Shown: positions 29,201 to 40,136, counted from the first letter of the stretch. The stretch: 64,000 nucleotides of DNA from Streptomyces sp. NBC_01571 (GCF_026339875.1 NZ_JAPEPZ010000001.1:8618001-8682000), one strand, 5' to 3'. The notes: generated from the letters alone by a model not told the origin. Program-made: numbers and translations.

Positions 29201-32200
29201 CTTTTCCGGCTGGGGGGTGCGGGTGTTGTGGTTGTGGTGGGGTGGGTGGGGTGCTGGTGTGTGTCGGGTTGGTGGCTGGTGCCTGTATGGCGGGGGCTGG
29301 TTGTGTGGGTGGGGGTTGTTGTTCCGGGGTGGTCCCAGTACAGACGTGTACGCCTGGTTTTGGTGTCGGTTTCCCCGATATGCAGGCCGGCGGCCTGCAG
29401 TTGGGTGATCTCGTGGTCCGTCAGTCCTGTCAGTCCCTGATGGCGGGCCTGGAACAGCCATGTGCCGATGGGGATGTCTGCACCGCTGGTGGTGGCGGCG
29501 TTGTCCGTGGCGTTGTGTTCCCGGCCGGTGTCGCTCGCGTCGGTGAGGGTGATGTAGGTGCCGTCGGGGGGGATGGCGGTGCTGCGGTCCTCGCCCGCGG
29601 GGGCGGCGGCCCGCCAGGTGGCCAGGCCACGCAGGTAGACCTCCACACCCCACACCGGCACCACCGACCCTGCCTCGTCCGTGCGCCAGAGACGGCCGTC
29701 CTCTTCCATGGTGGGGATACCGCGCGCTCTCAGAGCACCCGCCAGCAAAGAACCACCCGGCTGCTCCAGCCCCTTCCGCCGCAGGTTGTCGAGCCAGAAG
29801 CCGATGGGGACGGGCCGTTCTCGGCCATCGGCACCCCGGAGGGACACGGAATCACGGAAGGGGGGGATGCCGGTGTTGTGCTTCCCGTGGGCGGCACGCC
29901 ACGTGTCCAAAGCCTGCAGGTACTGCTCTACCGGCCGATAAATGTGGTGGCGCTGATCTGGGGTGGGCTTCAGTTTGTAGCGCGTCAGCGTAACGCCGCC
30001 CCTGTTTACCTCCCCTACCTTCTCGAGGGTCCAGCCGAGTGTCCGCAGCTTATTGGCCTCGTCCTCGGTCAGCCCCCTCCCTTTGCGCTGCAGGTCGTGC
30101 ACCCAGCCGCCGATGCGGACGTGCACGACTTCGGCACCGGGAACGCGGAGGGACACGGAAGCTTCTTGTGGGGGCAGGAGGCGGCTGCGGTCCTGGCCGG
30201 CGGGGGCTTCCTTACGCCACTGCTCCAAAGCCTGCATGTACCGCTCGATCAGCGGACGAAGCCGTCCGGGAGCGACCTCGGGCGGTGTCTGCTCCGTGTC
30301 CGGGTCCAATCCGGGTGGTGCCGGCGTGCCGGGAAGGGAGGGCCAGTCGTGGTCGGCTGTCGGTTGCTCGGGATCTGTCGGCAGGGTCCTGGTGGACGGT
30401 TCCGCTTCGCCGGCGCGGGGCCCGGGGAACCAGCCGGGCATGTCTGGGAGGGTGGTTGCGTCACCGGTCGTGGTCCACCAGGGGGGCGGGGGTGTGTTGT
30501 TGTTTGCGGGCCAGGTCGTGGTGTCCGGGGCGGTCGGTGCCTGGTAGGTGGTGTCTTCCGGCAGGCCCGGGTGGTGTGAGGTGCTGGGGTCCGTGGGCGG
30601 GGCCGGCGTGTCCGTGTTCATGGGTGGTGCGGGCCGGGTGGAGGTGCCGGTGTCTGGCTGTGTGGCCGGCAGGCCGGGTGCGGGCTGGGCGTGTGGGGCG
30701 GGCGGGGCCGGCCTGTCCTGCCCGGCAACAGCAGCGGCAGCAGCGGCAGCGGTGGTGGTGGTGGGGTCGCCCTCCCGGGCGGTCTGGGGGGGCCTGCCGC
30801 CGCGCCCTCGCGGGGGCTCGGCTGCGGGCCTCCCTTTCCCGCGTTTCGCGTGGCGTCCGTGATTTGAGCCGGGTGGCTGTTCACCTGTCTGTGCGTCGTC
30901 TGCTGGCCGTGGCCTTTTCCGGCTGGGGGGTGCGGGTGTTGTGGTTGTGGTGGGGTGGGTGGGGTGTTGGTGTGTGTCGGGTTGGTGGCTGGTGCCCGTG
31001 TGGCGGGGGCTGGTTGTGTGGGTGGGGGTTGTTGTTCCGGGGTGGTTCCAGTACAGACGTGTGCGCCTGGTTTTGGTGTCGGTTTCCCCGATATGCAGGC
31101 CGGCGGCCTGCAGTTGGGTGATCTCGTGGTCCGTCAGTCCTGTCAGTCCCTGATGGCGGGCCTGGAACAGCCATGTGCCGATGGGGATGTCTGCACCGCT
31201 GGTGGTGGCGGCGTTGTCCGTGGCGTTGTGTTCCCAGTCGGTGTTGCTCGCGTCGGTGAGGGGGGTGGGGGTGGGGTCGGTGAGGGTGATGTAGGTGCCG
31301 TCGGGGGGGATGGCGGTGCTGCGGTCCTCGCCCGCGGGGGCGGCGGCCCGCCAGGTGGCCAGGCCACGCAGGTAGACCTCCACACCCCACACCGGCACCA
31401 CCGACCCTGCCTCGTCCGTGCGCCGGAGGTGGCCGTTCTCTTCCTTGGTGGGGATACCGCGCGCTCTCAGAGCATCCGGCAGCAAAGAATCCCAATTCTT
31501 CAGCCCCCTCCGCCGCAGGTTGTCGAGCCAGATGCCGATGGGGACGGACTGTTCTCGGCCATCGGCACCCCGGACGTGCGCGGAATCACGGAAGGGGGGG
31601 ATGCCGGTTTTGTGCTTCACGTGGGCGGCACGCCACGTGTCCAAAGCCTGCAGGTACTGCTCTACCGGCCGATAAATGTGGTGGTGCTGATCTGGGGTGG
31701 GCTTCAGTTTGTAGCGCGTCAGCGTAACGCCGCTCCTGTTTACCTCCCCTACCTTCTCGAGGGTCCAGCCGAGTGTCCGCAGCTTATTGGCCTCTCCCTC
31801 GGTCAGCCCCTTCCCGTTGCGCTGCAGGTTGTTCAGCCAGCCGCCGATGCGGACGTGCACGACTTCGGCGCCGGGACCGCGGAGGGGCACGGAAGCGTCT
31901 TTTGGGGGCAGGAGGCGGCTGCGGTCCTGGCCGGCGGGGGCTTCCTTACGCCACTGCTCCAAAGCCTGCATGTACTGGTCGAACGTCGGGTCAGTTTTCG
32001 TGTGCGGGCCTTGGTGGGGTGTGCGGGTGGGGCGGGCGTGTTTGCGTGTTTTGTGGTGGGTGGTGGTGTGGGCGGTGTTAGTGGTGGTGTGGGGGGGTGT
32101 TGGGTGGGTGGCGGGTTGGTTGTCGTGAGGGGCTGTGGCGTCGGCCAGTGCTGGGGCTGTGGCGTCGGCCAGTGCTGGGGTTGTGGCGTCGGCCAGTGCT

Positions 32201-33566
32201 GGGGCTGGGGCGTCGGCCAGTGCTGGGGCAGTGGTGGTGGTGGGGTGGGCGGGCATCCAGTGTTCGGGTCCGTTGCCGGTTGTGCGGACGAGGTGGTGTT
32301 CGGGTGCGTTTTCGGGGCCGAAGGTGAGGATCCAGGGGGCGTGGCCGGGGTGGATGTGGAGGGTGTGGAGCCGGATGTTGTAGTGGTGGGCGGCGAGGGC
32401 GGGGGCCAGGTCGCCGGCGACGGTGTCCCACTGGCCGGGGGTGAGCAGGCTGGTGATGACGTGCTGCCAGTCCTGCTGGTCGGGCCGGGTTTCGGCGTGG
32501 GCCTGGGAGAATTCGTTGGCGTACTGGGTGAATGCGTCTGTGCCCTGGGTGTGGCCGGCTTGGTGGGCGGCGTGGTCGGCCAGTGCGGTCAGGACCTGGG
32601 TTCGTGCGGCGGGCATCCAGGGGGCGAGGTGGGGGTGCTGAGGGTGTAGTCGCAGTTGTTGTTGGAGTGTTTCGGCGAGGGCGGCGCGTACGTCGGTGGT
32701 GTTCGCGGGCGGGCCGTCCGGTGCCTGCATGTCGCGTGCTGCGATCAGGGCGTGGAAGAAGCAGTCACCGTCTGCCGGGACCGGGTACACGGTCAGGTGG
32801 CGGTTTGCGGCCTGGTCTGTCACGTATTGGGGGACCTTGGGCGGCGTCTGCTCCGTGCCCGGGTCCTGTGGTGGGCCCCACTGGTCCGCCATGCCGGCCG
32901 GTATTCGGTCACCGGTCTCGTCCGGGCCGTACGCGACGTCCCCGCCGGTCCAGCCGGTCCAGCCGTCCGCGACGTCCTGGCCGGTCCAGCCGGTCCAGCC
33001 GGTCCAGCCGGTCCGGCTGTCCGCGACGTCCGCGACGTCCTGGCCGGTCCAGCCGGTCCAGCCGGTCCGGCTGTCCGCGACGTCCGCGACGTCCGCGACG
33101 TCCTGGCCGGTCCGGCCGTACGCGAGGAAGCCCTCGTTGTCTCCGGGGTCCCGGGTTGTGGTGGTGGGCTGGGGGTGTGCCGGGGGTGTCCTGGTGGAGG
33201 GTTCGGTTTCGCCGGTGGGCCAGTCGAGCAATGCCAGGAAGTCGGCGGGCAGGCCGGAGAGGGGCCGGGTGAACTCGTCGAGCGCGGGGGGGGGCGGTTG
33301 GGTGGGCCGGTCGGGCAGGGGTGTGTCGCTGGTCGTGGTCGGGTCGGGTTCGGGGCTGGTTGTGGTGTGGGGGGCGGGTGGTGTGTGTGGTGGGTGGGGG
33401 TGGTGGGGGTTTTGCGGCTCGGCCGGTGGGTGGGCGGGGGGGTGTGCCGGGGGTGTCCTGGTGGAGGGTTCGGTTTCGCCGGTGGGCCAGTCGAGCAATG
33501 CCAGGAAGTCGGCGGGCAGGCCGGAGAGGGGTCGGGTGAACTCGTCGAGCGCGGGGGCGGGGGCGG
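26269..33566 (-). CDS. Giant multidomain protein, copy 2, C-terminal part: two OTU domains, eight HA-like modules
   Basis: This is the reverse-strand counterpart of the copy 1 C-terminal part. The frame is open further upstream (ATG at 34446), but that stretch is out of frame with the gene and real coding starts near 33566. The order is: a duplicated Pro-rich LDEFTRPLSGLP motif; DVADSRTG-type linker; OTU 1 (Cys codon 32761-32763); three HA-like modules; basic clusters; a second set of three HA-like modules from a 1713-bp tandem duplication; basic clusters again; OTU 2 (Cys codon 28327-28329); two HA-like modules; an Arg-rich stretch (RQRRRR, KSARRRR, RKRPRP); and the same C-terminus as copy 1. 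The metalloprotease domain of copy 1 is absent. Function is inferred only from the domains. Confidence 0.8.
28858..31985 (-). repeat. 1713-bp tandem duplication of HA-module block in giant gene copy 2
   Basis: The linker with the basic cluster and a three-HA-module block occur twice, with a period of 1713 bases (for example GGGTGGCTGT at 29158 and again at 30871). Copy 1 has a single block at 9520-10730. The two units have begun to diverge, with substitutions in each HA module. The period is a multiple of three, so the frame is kept. Confidence 0.85.
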
Positions 33567-36500
33567 TTGGGTGGGCCGGTCGGGCAGGGGTGTGTCGCTG
33601 GTCGTGGTCGGGTCGGGTTCGGGGCTGGTTGTGGTGTGGGGGGCGGGTGGTGTGTGTGGTGGGTGGGGGTGGTGGGGGTTTTGCGGCTCGGCCGGTGGGT
33701 GGGCGGGGGGGTGGGGGGTGTCGAGCATTGCCGTGAGTGTGTGGGTTTGGGGCCGGTGGCGGGCGGTGAGGACGGCGATGGTGCGGTCGATGGCTGTCCG
33801 GCGGGCTGTGTCCGGGGCCGAGGGGTCGTCTGGGCGGGTCTGGGCGTCGGCCTGCGCCTGGTAGGTCAGGTAGGTGGTCCAGGCCTCGTCTTGGGTGACG
33901 GTTTCTCGTATGTCCGGGGGGAGGGAGCGGAACACGGCCTGGAGGGGTTCGTTGTCGGGTGTGGTGCTGGTTGTTTGTCCGGGTGTGCCGGCTGTGTGGA
34001 GGTGTCGGGGGGGTCGGGTTGTGGTGTTGTCGGCGCCGCCGAGGAGTCTGGTTTTTTCGCCGGTGAGGAGGATCTGTGCGAGGTGTTGTCCTCGTTCGCG
34101 TTGGGTGACGGGCCAGGGCTGTTTGGGCAGGTTGCGGTCGGCCTCGCGGATGGCGTCGGCGGTGGGCAGGTCCTTGGTGGGGTGGGGGGCGAGGTAGCGG
34201 AATTCGCGCCGGACTTCCTCGATCAGGAACCGGTCGTCCTGGTGTGCCGGAGCAGTGCCGGGGGAGCCGGCCGTCCCCGTCCGGGTGGGTGTTTCGGTGG
34301 CGGGGGGTGTGGAGCCGGGTGCGGGGGTGGGCGTCCGGGTGGGTGTTTGGGTGGCGGGGGGTGTGGGGGTGGGCGCCGTTGCGGGCCGGGTGGGGGCTGT
34401 CGGGGTCTGGGTGGGTGGGCCGGGGGGGAGGCCGGTGTGGATCCATCGGGCGACGGCTTCGGCCTGGTGGCCGGGTGACATGGTGTGCCAGGCGGGGTCG
34501 AGGGGGTAGTCGCGGACGAGTTTCGGTGCGGGGGGCAGGTCGTGTGCCGGGTGGCCGAGGGCGGCGAGTTCGGCCCTGACGGTGCGCTCCAGCCGGTCCG
34601 CGGCGTCACGGTCGTCTGCCGCCCTGGTCCGTCCGGGTGCGCCGGGGGCGGTGCCGAGGGGGAGGTCGGTGCCGGTGAGGATCTTGTGGGCGAGGGCGGT
34701 GGCCTGGTCTGCGAGGGGCTGGGTGTGCCAGTGGTCGGCGAGGTGGTCGTAGGCGTGCGCGAAGGTTTCGGTCTTCCGCGACATCCCCGGGTGCTGTGCC
34801 CGGTGGAGCTCGATTGCGGCCAGTACCCGCAGCCGGCTCGCCCGGCGCGGGTCGTGGGCGGTGAGTTCCTGCCACCGGCTGGCCGGGAAGGGGTTGGTGC
34901 CGGTGGCGATCAGGTGGGCGAGGGCGGTCGCACGGCGCTGCACGGGCTGGGAGTCCCAGGCCGGGCCGAGGTCGTCGTAGTGCTGGGCCACGGCGGCCGA
35001 GAGCGGGCCGGTCACCGTGTGTCCCAGGCGGTGGAGTTCACCGTGGACGTGGACCTGCAGCAGGCTCGCGTCGAGGGGGGAGGCTGCTGCCAGTTCCCTC
35101 CACCGGCTCCGCCCGGCGGTGGCCTGGGCTGCGCCGGCTGCGGCAGGTGCGGCGGCTGCGGCCGTGCCGGTCCGGGCCGTGCCTGACTCGGCCGTGCCGG
35201 TCCGGGCCGTGCCTGACTCGGCCGTGCCGGTCCGGGTCGTGCCTGACTCGGCCGTGCCGGTCCGGGTCGTGCCTGACTCGGTCGTGTTGTTTCGGGTGGA
35301 GGGGGTGGGGTGGGTGGCCTGGGCTTGTGACTGGGTTCTGGTGGGTGTGCCGGCCATGACGGCGTAGGCGTCCTCGGCGGCATGGTCGGCCGGGTGGTCC
35401 TGGGACGGTGTGGCCGTCGCCTGCCGGGTCCCGTCCCCGGCCGCGCCGGTTGTGTGGTCGGCGGTCCCGGTCCTGCGGGTGTCCCTGGCGTCCGCCCGCG
35501 GGGGCCGCTGCCCCGTCCCTTCCGCGGTCCGCTCCGTCGTTGGCTCCGCGGCCCCGTCCGCGGCCCCGTCCGCGGCCCCGTCCGCGGTCCCGTCCGCGGC
35601 CTGGTCCGCGGTCCGTTCCGCGGCCTGGTCCGTGGTCCGTTCCGCGGCCTGGTCCGTGGTCCGTTGCGCAGTCCCGTCCGCGGTCCCGTCCGTGGTCTGG
35701 TCCGTGGTCTGGTCCGTGGTCCGGTCCGTGGTTGGTTGCGTGGTCCGTTCCGTGGCCCGTTGCGTGGTCCGGTCCGCGGTCCGTTGCGTGGTCCGTTGCG
35801 TGGTCAGGGCGGGGTGGGAGGTGGTGGGCAGGGGGGGGTGGGAGGTGGTGGGCAGGGGGGGTGCGGGGGTGCGGGCCGGGTCGGTGGCGGGACGGGTGCC
35901 TGTGTTTGTGGTGGGGTCGCTTTCCGTGGTGGGGCGGGGGTTGTCCGGTGTGCTGGTGGGGTCGTTGTCCGTGGTGGGGCGGGGGTTGTCCGGTGTGCCG
36001 GCGGGGGTGGTGGTGGGGCGGGGTGTGGGTGGGGGGGTGGTGCGTGCGGTGGTGAGGGTGTGGTGGAAGGTGTTTTCGTGGCGGGTTTCGTGGCGGAGCC
36101 AGGCGGTGAGTTCGTTGTCGTCGGTGCGGGGGAGGGTGGGGTCGGTGTCGGTCTGGATGCGGTCGTGGACGCGCAGGGTGTCCTCGCGGAATTCTTCTGC
36201 GAGGCGTTCCAGGGCGGGTTCGTCGATGTGGTAGTGGTGGGCGGGGCTGTCGGGGTGGCCGGTCAGGGTGTGGAAGTCCTGGCCGGCTTGTTCCATGAGT
36301 GTCTGGCGCTCGGCTTCGTGGATCATGCGCCGGGACAGGCCGGCGTGCAGGGCGTCCAGGCTGTCCTGGAAGGGGCGGGCCGGGGTGGTGTCGCCGGCCG
36401 CGGGCACGCGGGGGCCGGCGGGTCGTGGGGGGCGGCGGTAGTCGGTGTGGGCCGGGTGGCTGAACCAGTCGGTGTCGACGGCGTGTTCGACGTCTTTGTC

Positions 36501-39500
36501 GAAGACGCGGGCGAGCCGTTCGCGTCCGGCTTCGCCCAGGGGTGCTCCGTGGGCGGGACTGTCCTCGAAGGTGTCTGCCGCACGGTGGAAGAGGTCGCGT
36601 GCCTGTTCCAGGCGTTCGTGGCGGACCCGGGCGTGTTCCAGACGTTCCAGCAGCAGCCGCCGGCCGGTCGCTTCCTGCAGATGCTGCTGCCAGTGGCCGG
36701 TGAAGTGGCGTGTGTCGCCGTGGTGTTCACGCAGGACGGTGTGCGCGGTGCGCAGATCGTCGGCCAGGTCCGCGCGGGCCCGTTGCAGCACCGGACCCGG
36801 GATCTCGACTCCGGTCTCCTTGACCTGCCCGGCCAGGGTGTCGAACACGTCCAGGCCCTGCGCGATGTGCCGTTCCCGCATGCCGAGGTGATGGATCTGT
36901 GCCGGCAGCTGTTCATACAGGCGGGCGATGAGCGCCTGTGCCTCCTGACGCGCCTGGAGGTGCTCAGGCGTGTCCGGGCCACCGGAGATCCGGCCGAGTG
37001 CGGTGACCGCCTGCCGGTGTACGGCCTCGAGCCTCTCACGCAACTGATCCACCGCCACCCGCTCCTGCGGCAGGGCTTGCCGCGTCTGCGGTTCTTGCGG
37101 CAGCCGTTCCTGCCCGGCCAGGTCCCCGCGGCGGCCGGAGCCTTCACGCCCGGCGGGGACGGGATCACCGTGAACCCGGTCACCGCCGCTCAGGTAGCGG
37201 CCGCCGAACAGGTCCTGGCGGCGGTAGTCGGCCACCGCCCGCTCGAACCGCTCCCCGAACACCTGCCCATGGCGCTGGTGCTGGGACAGCTGCTCCCACA
37301 TCCGCGGCAGCACGGTCTCCGCTTCGGCCAGCACCTGCCGCTGCTGCGCGGGCGTGACCCGGCCGCCTGTCTGCCCGGCCAGCTCCTCCAGCCGGGCCCG
37401 TACATGAGCGTGGTAGACCTCCAGGAACTGCCCGTGAGCCGTGTCACCGGCGGGCAGGTACCGGCCCGCGAACACATCCGCGCGTACGAACTCCTCCCGC
37501 GCCCTGTCCAGCCGCCCGCCCGACAGATGTTCCGCCGCGGCCAGCCGGTCGTGGAACGCCGCGTCCCGCTGCTGCCGGAACTCCTCCCACCGCGCCGACG
37601 GACCCCCTGCCCCGCCCCGGCCGCCGTCGGCACCCGCAGACGAGGGCGGGCCGCCGGGAACGGCACCCGCATACGAAGGCGGGCTGTCAAGAACGGCATC
37701 CGCGTACGAGGGCAGACCGGCGTGCCCGCCCGCCGGGTGAGTGACACTGCCACCCGCATGCACAGGCAGCCCGTCGTGCCCGCCGGCCGGGTGCACGCCG
37801 GCCGTTTCCGTCACCCGGCCCCCCTCCGGACCAGCCGCCCGCGCACCCGCCCGCGGGGCGGTGTGCGCGTCTGTCTGCGGGGTGGTGTGCGGGCCGGTGT
37901 GCGCGTCTGCCCGCGCACCCGTCTGCGTACCCGTGTGCGGGCCGGCCGTGTGCGGGCGGGCCGTTTCCGTCACCCGGCCCCCCTCCGGACCAGCCGCCCG
38001 CGCACCCGCCCGCGGGGTGGTGTGCGCGTCTGTCTGCGGGGTGGTGTGCGGGGTGGTGTGCGGGGTGGTGTGCGCGTCTGTCTGCGGGGTGGTGTGCGGG
38101 GTGGTGTGCGCGTCTGCCCGCGCACCCGTCTGCGTACCCGTGTGCGGGGCGGCCGTGTGCGGGGCGGCCGGGTGCGGGCGGGCCGTTTCCGTCGCCCGGC
38201 TTCCCTCCGGACCAGCCGCCCGCGCACCCGGGTGCGGGGCGGTGTGCGCGTCTGCCCGCGCACCCGTCTGCGTACCTGTGTGCGGGGCGGTGTGCGCGTC
38301 TGTGGTCGTGTGGCGGCCGGCAGGGGTCTCACCGGCACCGGTGACGGTGCCGGTGACGTTGGTGCCGGTGCTGGTGCTGGTGCTGGTGCTGGTGCTGGTG
38401 CTGGTGCTGGTGCCGGTGACGCTGGTGGTGGTGCTGGTGGTGCTGGTGGTGGTGTCTGTGTCTGCTTGTGGGGGTGTACCGGTGAGGCCGGCCGGCTTGG
38501 TCGTGGCCGGTTTGTGTTCGTGGGGTCCGGGGCGGTAGTAGGAGGGCAGGCCGTCGGAGAGGGTCGTGGTGGTGCGCCGGGGGGTGAAGGAGAAGGTGCC
38601 GGCGGGCCGTGTCAGGGGATGGTGTGGGCCGGGCAGCGCGTTCACACCCCCCGCACCCGCACCCGCACCCGCACCCGCACCCGGGCCGGTGCCGGTGCTG
38701 GTGCCGGTGCCGGTGGTGGTGGTGGTGGTGGTGGAGACGGTGGGGGGTTTGCCCAGGCCGAGGGCGGAACGCAGTTTCCAGCCGGCTTTGCCGCCCAGGT
38801 GGGCGCCGGCGTGGCCGAGGAGGGCGCCGAGGGCGCCGGAGGTGAACGTGGCCAGGGAGGTGGTGAACTCGCCCAGGGTGATGGCGTTGTAGGTGCCCTC
38901 GGCCAGGTTCATCGCGCCGCCCCACAGGGCGGCCTCTCCTGCCAGCGCGGTGATCTTGTGGCCGAAGTCGGGGGCGAATGCCCGGGCCACGTCCCGGGAG
39001 AACACCCCCCGCAGCACCGCGGCCTCGGCGGGCAGGGTGTGCAGCGCCGCCGTGAGTGCCGCCTCCATGTGCGTGGTGCCGAAGGACCGGGTGAACGCCC
39101 GTGTCCAGCCCTCGCCCAGCTCCCGTGCCGCACCCGCCGTCATCAACTGGCCCAGATGCTGCTCGAACAGGTCCCCGACACCGATGGACACCGCTGTGAC
39201 ACCGTCACCGCGGCCCTCGCGCAGCGCCCGCGCCAGGCGCGCGGTGCGCTGGGCGAGGTCCTCGCCCCAGTCCCTGACCGCGGAGCGCACGTCCGGACCC
39301 GCTCCGGCCGCCGGTTCCCGGCCCGCGGCCCTGCCCGGTTCCCGGCCCGCGGCGGTGTGCGGCGGCGCATCCAGCGCGGCGTCGACCGCTCCCCGCAGTG
39401 TGGCGGCCGCGTCCCGCCCGAACGCCTTGCCCAGCAGCCCCCCCAGCGCACCGCCCACGAACGGCACGAACGCGCTGAACACTCCCTGCAGCGCCCCGAA

Positions 39501-40118
39501 CCCCACCGCCTGTTTCAGCAGCTGGCCGGAGTCCTCCAGGGTGTAGCCCTGCTCCTGGGTCAGCCACTTCGCGAACTCGTGGGTCGCCGCCGCCAGCCCG
39601 ACGTTCAGCACCTCCTGCGCGGCCAGCCCCGCCAGGAACCGGAAGATCACACTGCGCAGGATCGCCCGGTAGGTGGCGCGCAGCACCGCCTGCTCGGCCA
39701 GCGCGCCGAACGGGTTCCACACCGCCATCGCCATGACCAGCGACCACTCCACCAGGAACAGGTTGAGCTGGATGACGGTCATGTTCTTGTAATACGCCGC
39801 GTCCGCCCGGGTCTTCTCCCCGTACCGGGCCAGCTGCTCGGCGGTGTCGGTCAAAGCCTTGATCCGGTCCGCCCCGGCCCCCGTGCCGAACGTGGCCATC
39901 GCCGCCGCGTACGCCTGGCTCCAGGAGCCCTCGACCGCGCCCTGGACGGAGTGCGACACCTGCGCGATCAGGTCCTGCAGCTCCCGCAGGTCCCGCTGCA
40001 GCTCCACATGCGGTTCCACCACACGCTGCCGCATCGCAGCCTCGTCGAGATCAGGCCACTCCATCCCGGTGAGGAACTTCAGCAGGTTCCCCAGCGGCGA
40101 GCCCGGCGACAGATCCAC
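32820..40118 (-). CDS. Giant WXG100-like multidomain protein, copy 2, N-terminal part (frameshifted)
   Basis: This copy has the complete N-terminus. GTG at 40118 (VDLSPGSPLGN) is preferred over GTG at 40136 because a G-rich GGGGTGGGTGGG run precedes it. A four-helix WXG100-like domain with a GSWSQAY turn comes first, then the hydrophobic helical region and Thr/Gly/Ala linkers. Charged helical segments, simple repeats and the tandem helical repeats (about 35.1-34.0 kb) follow. After TRLLGGADNTTTRPP the sequence jumps to EPLQAVFRSLPPDIRE, so the metalloprotease domain of copy 1 is missing. The frame is lost in a C-rich tract at 33551-33566, where 17 bases replace the 15 of a neighbouring in-frame duplicate. 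The tail down to 32820 is therefore noise. This copy needs no frame correction at the 5245 equivalent. Confidence 0.8.
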   Translation of the reverse strand: MDLSPGSPLGNLLKFLTGMEWPDLDEAAMRQRVVEPHVELQRDLRELQDLIAQVSHSVQGAVEGSWSQAYAAAMATFGTGAGADRIKALTDTAEQLARYGEKTRADAAYYKNMTVIQLNLFLVEWSLVMAMAVWNPFGALAEQAVLRATYRAILRSVIFRFLAGLAAQEVLNVGLAAATHEFAKWLTQEQGYTLEDSGQLLKQAVGFGALQGVFSAFVPFVGGALGGLLGKAFGRDAAATLRGAVDAALDAPPHTAAGREPGRAAGREPAAGAGPDVRSAVRDWGEDLAQRTARLARALREGRGDGVTAVSIGVGDLFEQHLGQLMTAGAARELGEGWTRAFTRSFGTTHMEAALTAALHTLPAEAAVLRGVFSRDVARAFAPDFGHKITALAGEAALWGGAMNLAEGTYNAITLGEFTTSLATFTSGALGALLGHAGAHLGGKAGWKLRSALGLGKPPTVSTTTTTTTGTGTSTGTGPGAGAGAGAGAGGVNALPGPHHPLTRPAGTFSFTPRRTTTTLSDGLPSYYRPGPHEHKPATTKPAGLTGTPPQADTDTTTSTTSTTTSVTGTSTSTSTSTSTSTSTGTNVTGTVTGAGETPAGRHTTTDAHTAPHTGTQTGARADAHTAPHPGARAAGPEGSRATETARPHPAAPHTAAPHTGTQTGARADAHTTPHTTPQTDAHTTPHTTPHTTPQTDAHTTPRAGARAAGPEGGRVTETARPHTAGPHTGTQTGARADAHTGPHTTPQTDAHTAPRAGARAAGPEGGRVTETAGVHPAGGHDGLPVHAGGSVTHPAGGHAGLPSYADAVLDSPPSYAGAVPGGPPSSAGADGGRGGAGGPSARWEEFRQQRDAAFHDRLAAAEHLSGGRLDRAREEFVRADVFAGRYLPAGDTAHGQFLEVYHAHVRARLEELAGQTGGRVTPAQQRQVLAEAETVLPRMWEQLSQHQRHGQVFGERFERAVADYRRQDLFGGRYLSGGDRVHGDPVPAGREGSGRRGDLAGQERLPQEPQTRQALPQERVAVDQLRERLEAVHRQAVTALGRISGGPDTPEHLQARQEAQALIARLYEQLPAQIHHLGMRERHIAQGLDVFDTLAGQVKETGVEIPGPVLQRARADLADDLRTAHTVLREHHGDTRHFTGHWQQHLQEATGRRLLLERLEHARVRHERLEQARDLFHRAADTFEDSPAHGAPLGEAGRERLARVFDKDVEHAVDTDWFSHPAHTDYRRPPRPAGPRVPAAGDTTPARPFQDSLDALHAGLSRRMIHEAERQTLMEQAGQDFHTLTGHPDSPAHHYHIDEPALERLAEEFREDTLRVHDRIQTDTDPTLPRTDDNELTAWLRHETRHENTFHHTLTTARTTPPPTPRPTTTPAGTPDNPRPTTDNDPTSTPDNPRPTTESDPTTNTGTRPATDPARTPAPPLPTTSHPPLPTTSHPALTTQRTTQRTADRTTQRATERTTQPTTDRTTDQTTDQTTDGTADGTAQRTTDQAAERTTDQAAERTADQAADGTADGAADGAADGAAEPTTERTAEGTGQRPPRADARDTRRTGTADHTTGAAGDGTRQATATPSQDHPADHAAEDAYAVMAGTPTRTQSQAQATHPTPSTRNNTTESGTTRTGTAESGTTRTGTAESGTARTGTAESGTARTGTAAAAAPAAAGAAQATAGRSRWRELAAASPLDASLLQVHVHGELHRLGHTVTGPLSAAVAQHYDDLGPAWDSQPVQRRATALAHLIATGTNPFPASRWQELTAHDPRRASRLRVLAAIELHRAQHPGMSRKTETFAHAYDHLADHWHTQPLADQATALAHKILTGTDLPLGTAPGAPGRTRAADDRDAADRLERTVRAELAALGHPAHDLPPAPKLVRDYPLDPAWHTMSPGHQAEAVARWIHTGLPPGPPTQTPTAPTRPATAPTPTPPATQTPTRTPTPAPGSTPPATETPTRTGTAGSPGTAPAHQDDRFLIEEVRREFRYLAPHPTKDLPTADAIREADRNLPKQPWPVTQRERGQHLAQILLTGEKTRLLGGADNTTTRPPRHLHTAGTPGQTTSTTPDNEPLQAVFRSLPPDIRETVTQDEAWTTYLTYQAQADAQTRPDDPSAPDTARRTAIDRTIAVLTARHRPQTHTLTAMLDTPHPPAHPPAEPQNPHHPHPPHTPPAPHTTTSPEPDPTTTSDTPLPDRPTQPPPPPRSTSSPDPSPACPPTSWHCSTGPPAKPNPPPGHPRHTPPPTHRPSRKTPTTPTHHTHHPPPTPQPAPNPTRPRPATHPCPTGPPNRPPPRSTSSPGPSPACPPTSWHCSTGPPAKPNPPPGHPRHTPSPPPQPGTPETTRASSRTAGPARTSRTSRTSRTAGPAGPAGPARTSRTSRTAGPAGPAGPAGPARTSRTAGPAGPAGTSRTARTRPVTEYRPAWRTSGAHHRTRARSRRRPRSPNT

Positions 40119-40136
40119 TACCCACCCACCCCGCAC

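Larger units (their letters stand above)
25248..39872. repeat. Right arm of giant imperfect inverted repeat
   Basis: This is the reverse-complement partner of 1..14460. Its inner edge lies directly against the right end of IS1182 copy C, at the same nucleotide where the left arm meets the left end of copy A. The homology must extend outward beyond 39872, but its partner is outside the window, so the outer boundary is unknown. Recombination between the arms would invert the block between them and exchange the 3' parts of the two giant genes. Confidence 0.95.
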
